From positions 107,572 through 171,571 of the forward strand of contig SZWC01003873.1 in NCBI GenBank assembly GCA_023375785.1: 64,000 bases of DNA. Reading direction: 5' to 3'. The notes under the pieces were generated by a model. It was not told the origin of the DNA and did no database searches. It worked only from the letters and a program-made list of their open reading frames with translations. Below, in pieces: positions 57,871 through 64,000 of the stretch. Made by a program: the position numbers and the translations under genes. Source of the stretch: Penium margaritaceum (taxonomy: Eukaryota; Streptophyta; Zygnematophyceae; Desmidiales; Peniaceae). How positions within the stretch are numbered: position 1 is the first letter of the stretch; every line of letters begins with the position of its first letter.

Positions 57871-59880
57871 GATCCTCTGCAAAGCTCCAAATCCTTTGAT
57901 CAGACAATTGTGGAGAATCTGTTAGTAACAAGGTCAAGAAATTAGGCCAGCTTATGAAGAACAATCCTATCTTATCAAAATCTACATGTTAGGCAACTCC
58001 ACCATCAACCCACACTTGCTGATTGAATACACTTCGTTGCACTTGTTCACTCCCTTCAAATCCTTGCACTTTAGCATGTCTTTATCAGGTAAAAAATTTT
58101 ACATAAAAGGGAAGAAGTCAGTTTTCACATAAATGCATGTATACATATTTTGAAAGTTTCCTTCAATCAGGAGTGAATCAATTAGGAATGCATAAAGAAA
58201 ATGATATTCCATGAAAATTTCACTATTGCACAGAAATCACCAGGAATCTCATAGAAAGCAGTCTTTCCTTTTTAAAATGAGTAAATCATACTTATATCAA
58301 TTTGTTTTACCATGAGTGGATATGTTTTTCAAAAGCTGAATTAGGGTTTATTAAAGTTATTTTTAGACAATATAAAATTTCAAACCTCCCACATATGATC
58401 AGTTTTCTGCATTTCAATGAATACTTTTCAAAGTAACTTCTATACGAGTCCATTCTTGCTCAACTATGCATCTTTTTCCATTGAATATAAAAATAATTAA
58501 TAAGAGCCCTTTCTCATGTTTCAACCATTTGTTATTGGCTCTAATGTAACGTGAAACATATTGAATGATATTTGATATTTATATATATATATATATGACT
58601 TCGTAAAACTTTCTATTTATTAAACAATCTACTTACTATCAAGGATTGGTAGCAATTCATTGCGACGCAATAAAGTATCCCATTCTTTAGGATACATGTT
58701 CCAGATCAAGTCTTTATTTGACCGTATAGTCTTGATAGGCATGCTGAGTTATGCTAGTTTTTCCTATTATACTTATCCGTTCAAAGGTGGAAACTGATAG
58801 ATGTTTGTGAAATGAATGTTTTAGGATGCTCAGTTGAAAGAAGTGCATATCATTTCCCAAAATCAATTTCATGACACTTTCACCCATTTCTTTCGATGTA
58901 AGGGATGTAACCTTTTGCTATAACACCTTGAACCATATTTCTTTACCAATAGAAGAAAACCTTATGAATTAAATCTGCCACTAAATTATTGTATACTTCA
59001 TGATTTTTTGTCATCATTCTTATGTACACTTACCTTTTCAATGACGGTTCAAACTATCTACTCGAGCGGGGGGTTTGCATCTCCCCCTTACAAAAGGAAG
59101 TTCATATTATGCTTTTTCTCAAAGGTTAGCCTCACTTTGGCTATAACATCGTTAGGAACGTAGACGTTTCTCTATTCAAAATTTTGCAAAAATTGAAGAT
59201 CATTAACACAAAAGATACAATGGTCGATAGATAAAAAAGAGGATGGGTTTTTGTGGAGTTGATGTACATTTGGGTTGCGTCTTGGTATGATTTATCAACT
59301 CATATGTGAACATTCCATCATATCAATAATGATGCTTTTCTATTTCATATCTTATAGTTTATTAAAATAAAATATTATTGTTGTAAAAATTTATTCTTTT
59401 TCAAACATTCAAAAACAGATTCTACTATTATATCAACAAAAACAATAAAATAGAGTATCGTTTCAGAAACGATGCTTTACATAATTCTAAAAACATTTTT
59501 TCTATTAAATATTTATCTTTCATTCTTTGGTCACCTTGTGTAGATGCACTGGAAATTCATGATCACATGGTCTTAAGATACTTGTTTATTCCTTTCAAGG
59601 TGGAAATAGACCCAATATCTATGCTATTGGCTCACCTATTGTCAATGCCTTATCAGGAAAGAAATGTTTCAAGGTTATTCTTATCAAGTATAAAAACCAT
59701 CAAAACTACATAATCTATTTTTTTGCTTCACAAATATCGGATTACCACGTACACTTTTGTATATCCATTCCTCCCGTTTGCATCCTTCTCCATTACTAAA
59801 GCCATGACAATAGCATGCCAAACTGCTCTTAAGTGTCGAAACAAACTTCAGCTAACAGAGAACATGCTTATACACAACAA
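57871..59880. other. AT-rich spacer; dispersed repeat copy 2 at its start
   Basis: 57950-58090 is the partner of 49013-49150. A short (AT)n run lies at 58578-58596. I see no gene or intact element in the rest. Confidence 0.55.
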
Positions 59881-61265
59881 AGTGTTGAAATAGGACATAG
59901 TGGGGGGGGTGAGAGAGGATAGAGGAGACGGGAGCCGGGAGGTTGGGACGGGTGGAGCCGAGAGTTAGTCGCGGGACTAACTGTCCCTCTTGAGACTTAT
60001 GAGGGAGAGGGGCTCTCGAGAGCTTGTGAGGAGGACTGCTCTTGAGAGTTTGTGAGGGAGGAGACAAAGCAGGGACACTTGGTCGTGAGAGTAGATCGAG
60101 ACAAGGATAGTTGAGTTTTTTGGAAAATAATGAGCACAACGGGGGAGCGAGAGTGACCCCCATCGGGTCGCCCTTGCTCCCTAGATTACGGTTTGCCCTA
60201 GAGTGTGGCGAACCACATAAGGGGTGCATAGGGCACCAGTGTGCACAATGTCTCATGCGACCCAGACGGGGTGACGCAATGAGGCCTATGTCTCGTAAGA
60301 AGTTAGCACGACCTCTCATGACAGGCAAGGAGTGAGACTAAACTAGGCTAGCTAACGCAATTAGTCACTGAATTGTTTACTACTTTAACACGATAGCACA
60401 AGCAAGGGTGCATGCCCCAAGCAGAGAGCTTGAACATCACACCACAAGCCCCAACAACGCAGAGCAACGTGGAGGAAGGCGGCAGGCACAAGGTGCCAAC
60501 GGACGTAGCACGCCAAGCAAAACCATCGCGGAAGTGCACGACCGAAAGGAGCGCAAGTGAGGAGTGCGGCCGCAACACTCGGCCAGGGGCGTCCGACCGG
60601 AAGTGCGCAGTTACGGGAGCGTCGCCAGGGATACCCCGTGAGGAAAGCCCGGCCAGAAGCACCCTGCAAGTGGCATCCCACCAGGAGTACCACACCAGTA
60701 GCACCCCACCAAAAGCACCCGTCCAGAAGCACCCCTCCAAGAGTACCCCGCTAGGAGCACCACACCAGTAGCGCCCATCTATAACACCCCTCCAGGAGCA
60801 CCCCACCAGTAGCACCAGTCCAAAAGCACCCCACCTGGAGCACCACACCAAGAGCACCCCACCAGGAGCACCCCACCAGTAGCACCCCAGCAATAGCACC
60901 CCATCAGGGGCGCCCGACAAGAAGCGCCAAGCGAGGACCGGGAGGGTGCCGGAGGAGAAGGTCAAGGGCCTGCACCCCAACACCCGGAGGCACACAGCTA
61001 TGGAGGCACCAACAGGGAAGGAGAGAGAACAGAAGACGGGGGGAGGAGAGAGGAAAAAGATGGAAAAGGAGAATGGGTGGGAGTGGATAGGAGAGGGCAC
61101 CGGACACGGTGGTGGTGGCCACAAAGAGACCTGCATAGGACAGGCAAACGGAGGGGAGAGGTGAAGGGTACGGGGGGGGGGGTCAGAGACGCGGACGAAC
61201 GGTCATCGAGCAGAGGACCAAGCTATGCATGGGGAGGGAGTGGAAGGAGAAGAAGGATGGTAGGA
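59881..61265 (-). other. 3' region of the third copia element, likely including LTR
   Basis: GC content rises abruptly at about 59900. The stretch lies downstream of the RNase H end (61266) on the minus strand, where 3' UTR and LTR belong. It contains a 15-bp minisatellite (60655-60925) and short repeats of GAGAG(C/T)TTGTGAGG (about 60010-60060). A TGTTGAAATAG at 59883 could be an LTR edge preceded by CAAAG, but without the partner LTR the borders are unproven. The open frames here (up to 262 codons) are driven by the repeat and not by a gene. Confidence 0.5.
60655..60925. repeat. 15-bp minisatellite, about 18 units
   Basis: Units are variants of CCACCAGGAGCACCC and CCACCAGTAGCACCC. Because 15 is divisible by 3, all frames stay open and give long spurious proteins on both strands (Gly/Trp/Cys-Leu-rich or Pro/Ser-rich). 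Confidence 0.9.
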
Positions 61266-61880
61266 TCAAGCGAGCTGGGGTAGGGTCCGTAGACCAACAG
61301 AGGCGATACTAGAGGTAAAGGCAGGCTGGTGGAGAGCCTTCGTGAGGAAGTCTGCGAGCTGGAAGTTGGCGGAGATGAAGCAAAATGAGACATCTCCAGT
61401 GGTGACCACATCGCACACATGATGGTGCTCAATGTTGATGTGCTTTGTGCGATGGTGGAGCGCACCTGCGTTCCGAGCAATGGCTAGCCCGCTCTCACTA
61501 TCGGTGTGGAGGGACACCGCTGGAAGAGGGAGACAAAGCTCGCTGAGAAGGCGACATAACCACACCACCTCAACCGTAGCACCTCCCAAAGCCATGTACT
61601 CAGCCTCACTAGTACTGTGAGCAATACAACCCTGTTTCCTGCATTGCTAGGATGTGGCGGTGGGGCCGAGGAGGAAGACAAAGCCGCTGCGGCTTCGCGC
61701 GTCTGCGTTGTGGGCATAGTCGCTAACGGCGTAGCCCGTCAAGATAGGAATGCCCGACCCAGTCAAGAAGGTGAGGCCGGCACGGGCAGATCCGAGAGTG
61801 TAGCGAAGAATGTACACGACCGCTTGGAGGTGAGCCGTACAAGGCTCACGGGCATATTGAGCGAGGATGTTCACCGCATA
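61266..61880 (-). pseudogene. pol: copia RNase H
   Basis: Readable RNase H features are an ARSRSGFVFLLG segment, the acidic D in HTDSESGLA, TKHINIEHHHVCD and the C-terminal ANFQLADFLTKAL signature, ending at 61266. The region carries a few breaks. Order and strand continue from the RT directly upstream. Confidence 0.82.
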
Positions 61881-61934
61881 GGCGATGTCCGGGTGAGTGG
61901 TGCCAGCGAGGTAGGTGAGCGCACCAAGAATAGA

Positions 61935-63749
61935 CTAGAACACGGCGGTAGACACTGGCTCACCGGAATCGGCATTGTGGGCCATGCAGAGGGCGATTTG
62001 GGTGCCCGGTGGCATGGGCGAGGAGGCCGCCGGGAGGGGGCGGGAGAGGTCAACAACCGACGTGAAGCGGTTGGCAAGACACTGGAAATAGCGCTCCTGA
62101 TGGACCAAGAGGTAGCTAGGAAGGCGCTCGATCTGCATTCCCAGGAACATGGCCGGAAGGCCAAGATCCTTCATGCGGTATGTCAAGGAGAGGAGATCCT
62201 TCGCCTTGGAGATCGCGGAGGAGGAAGAAGAGGTGAGGAGGTCATCCACATACACCAGAATGAATGCAGGAACAAGCGTTGTGCCTCCAACAAAGAGGGA
62301 GGGGTCGGATTGGCTAGGGCGGAAACCGCCACGGAGAAGGGTGGATGAGAGCTCCTCGTTCCAACAACGAGGGGACTGGCGAAGGCCGTAAAGGGCGCGA
62401 CGGAGGCGGCACAGGCGTCTGGTGCCATCAAAGAAGCCAAGAAGCTGGACCATGTACAACTCCTCCTCAAGACGGCCGTGGAGGAAAGCGTTGTTCACGT
62501 CCATCTGTTGGAGCTCCCACTGATAGTGAGCAGCTAGGCAGATAACGACGCGACTCATCTTGAAGCGGCCGACGGGGGCATAGGTGTCGTTGAATTCGAC
62601 ACCAGGGATCTGGGAATAGCCCTTCGTGGTGAGGCGAGCCTTGTTCCAATCGAGAGCACCAGAGGTGGTGAACTTCTTGCGGAGAACCCACTTGGCCTTG
62701 ATGGCTGTGCGACCAGGGGGAAGAGCCGCGAGCTCGAGCACGCCATGCTCAGCGAGGGCTGCAAGCTCAGTGACACATGCCGTGCGCCAGGCAGCAACAT
62801 CTAGACGAGTGAGAGCCTCAGCTAGGGTGAGGGGGTAAGACTCGGCAAGGGATGAGGGAGAGGAGGAAGTGGGCGAGACGGATGTGACCGCAAGCGTGCG
62901 GGAGGCAGACGCTGGGGTGCCGACGAAGTGATGGCCTGTGAAAGCTTCGAGTGCATAGCAAAACTCGAGATGAAAGAAGTGGCAACCATGGGCGTGACCC
63001 GGGTGGAAGGTGTAAGCTGATAGAGGACGGGAGGGGGAAAGCACAATGGCGGGGGGGGGAAGAGGCAAAAAGGGAAGGTGTGCCACCTCAGGGGGAGACG
63101 GGAGGGGAGAAGAAGGTGGAAATGAGGACAGAGGGGCTACAGACGAGGAGTTTGTAGGGGAAGGGCGAACGGATGCTAATCGGACCACGGGAGGGAGGGG
63201 ACGTGGGAGAGCAGAGGGGGAGGGAGGTAGAGGGGAAGGGGAGGGGGGGCGAGAGACAGTAGAGGCCGGGTTGGGAACGGGAGGAGACGACAGAGGGGTG
63301 GACGGCGAGGGAGGGACAAGGGACGATGTACAAGTGAGGGCATGAGTTGTGCGAGAGCGAGTGCAAGACGAGATGGGGGAGGGGGGTGGAGGAGTGTCCA
63401 GGACGGAGGGAGGGGGGAGAGAGCCCAAAACGGGTGGAGCAGGGGGAGGTGCAAGAGGAAAGAGGGGGGGAAGGGGAGGGACGAAAGGGCGAGCCCAGGT
63501 AGCATGCGTGCGCATCCACGAGGGAGGGCGAGAGGGAACACTGAGAAGAGAGATTGGGCTGAGCGAAGGTGGCCAGGGGGAAACTGGCGGAGGGGGNNGG
63601 AGTGTCCAGGACGGAGGGAGGGGGGAGAGAGCCCAAAACGGGTGGAGCAGGGGGAGGTGCAAGAGGAAAGAGGGGGGGAAGGGGAGGGACGAAAGGGCGA
63701 GCCCAGGTAGCATGCGTGCGCATCCACGAGGGAGGGCGAGAGGGAACAC
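61935..63749 (-). CDS. pol: copia reverse transcriptase with Pro/Ser-rich linker, open part
   Basis: The open frame holds all major RT blocks: AAWRTACVTELAALAEHGVL, LPPGRTAIKAKWVLRKKF, ARLTTKGYSQIPGVEF, APVGRFKMSR, QMDVNNAFLHGRLEEELY, RRALYGLRQSPRCWNEEL, and the catalytic YVDDLL at about 62240-62260. RMKDLG and FLGMQI follow. It converts the element RNA to cDNA in the particle. The first 250 codons are low-complexity Pro/Ser/Leu (PPAPPVLGSLPPPS), partly duplicated by the NN gap. Confidence 0.88.
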   Translation of the reverse strand: MFPLALPRGCARMLPGLALSSLPFPPSFLLHLPLLHPFWALSPLPPSWTLXPPPPVSPWPPSLSPISLLSVPSRPPSWMRTHATWARPFVPPLPPLFPLAPPPAPPVLGSLPPPSVLDTPPPPSPISSCTRSRTTHALTCTSSLVPPSPSTPLSSPPVPNPASTVSRPPSPSPLPPSPSALPRPLPPVVRLASVRPSPTNSSSVAPLSSFPPSSPLPSPPEVAHLPFLPLPPPAIVLSPSRPLSAYTFHPGHAHGCHFFHLEFCYALEAFTGHHFVGTPASASRTLAVTSVSPTSSSPSSLAESYPLTLAEALTRLDVAAWRTACVTELAALAEHGVLELAALPPGRTAIKAKWVLRKKFTTSGALDWNKARLTTKGYSQIPGVEFNDTYAPVGRFKMSRVVICLAAHYQWELQQMDVNNAFLHGRLEEELYMVQLLGFFDGTRRLCRLRRALYGLRQSPRCWNEELSSTLLRGGFRPSQSDPSLFVGGTTLVPAFILVYVDDLLTSSSSSAISKAKDLLSLTYRMKDLGLPAMFLGMQIERLPSYLLVHQERYFQCLANRFTSVVDLSRPLPAASSPMPPGTQIALCMAHNADSGEPVSTAVF

Positions 63750-63804
63750 TGAGAAGAGAGATTGGGCTGAGCGAAGGTGGCCAGGGGGAAACTGGCGGAG
63801 GGGG
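63391..63804. repeat. 206-bp direct duplication across an NN gap
   Basis: 63391-63596 and 63599-63804 are nearly identical (GGAGTGTCCAGGACGGAGGG start). As at the other gaps, unmerged contig ends are the likely cause. Confidence 0.85.
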
Positions 63805-64000
63805 GATGGGAGAGGGAGAGGGACCGGTGACGAAAGGGGAGGAGAGGGACGAAGGGGTGGAAGGGTTTCAGGAGAGAGGACGTCAAGGAGAGGCAGGAGG
63901 GGTGAGGGGTAGGCAAAGAGAGCGACAAGGGTCGAGGGCGATGTGGACGGTGTCTCAGCGACAGTGACAGGGTCGTCCCTGGGAAGGCAAGAGGACGAGG

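Larger units (their letters stand above)
61266..64000 (-). mobile_element. third Ty1/copia element, RT and RNase H part (cut by window end)
   Basis: Minus-strand coding begins beyond the window end with a very Pro/Ser-rich integrase-RT linker (about 62950-64000). RT (about 62850-61950) and RNase H (about 61880-61266) follow. It belongs to the same broad GC-rich copia group as the other two but is clearly a different family: the RT sequences differ substantially and the linker is not a PVASAGPSGP array. Breaks are few in RT and a few more toward RNase H. An NN gap (63597-63598) joins two near-identical pieces of about 206 bp. Confidence 0.88.

Noticed and set aside
60348-61136. 262-codon minus-strand frame rich in Gly, Trp and Leu
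   Set aside because: Created by the 15-bp minisatellite; no domain.
61617-63967. Plus-strand Gly/Arg/Glu-rich frames
   Set aside because: Antisense to copia RT and its Pro/Ser linker.

Overview
This is a stretch of eukaryotic nuclear genome made almost entirely of transposable elements, tandem repeats and AT-rich DNA in which I see no genes. I find no confident host gene. The element types point to the green lineage. The two Ty1/copia elements with visible primer-binding sites use the plant-type initiator-tRNA-Met site TGGTATCAGAGC. The DNA transposon encodes a MURA-type transposase (DNA-binding domain, MULE catalytic core, SWIM finger, zinc knuckle) split by short GT-AG introns, as in plants. 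A repeat-bloated streptophyte, such as a charophyte alga or early land plant, is my best guess, but nothing here fixes the species.

Layout. 1-6060: a GC-rich Ty1/copia element on the minus strand, cut by the window start, with 5' LTR, primer site, a triplet-rich leader holding three tandem copies of a 420-505 bp segment, gag, protease and integrase. 6061-11354: sequence of about average GC with a degenerate minisatellite and no recognisable gene. 11355-28855: a second copy of the same copia family on the plus strand. Its 3' LTR is split by a 7.47 kb insertion (21095-28564), which is itself nested: a roughly 1.1 kb hairpin-rich terminal-inverted-repeat element interrupted by a 6.3 kb autonomous Mutator-like element (22026-28359). 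Both insertions are flanked by 9-bp target duplications. 28861-about 32000: non-coding, with strong hairpins and a paired G-box. About 32000-59880: abruptly AT-rich, with two tandem copies of a PIF/Harbinger transposase remnant, CA and CTTG microsatellites, a perfect 24-bp hairpin, a roughly 168/340 bp satellite with G-runs and a decayed AT-rich copia element. 59880-64000: a third copia element on the minus strand with RT and RNase H, cut by the window end.

How it fits together. The 11-29 kb block records a clear order: copia first, then the hairpin-rich element into its 3' LTR, then the Mutator-like element into that. The Mutator-like element is the most complete unit. Its four-exon transposase model is in phase throughout and has one in-frame TGA. 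Its ends carry arrays of a CCATATCCA-like motif, and two small ORFs of unknown function sit beside the transposase. Six of the seven N gaps are flanked by near-identical direct duplicates of about 80-316 bp, so some apparent duplications and coding breaks are probably assembly artefacts.
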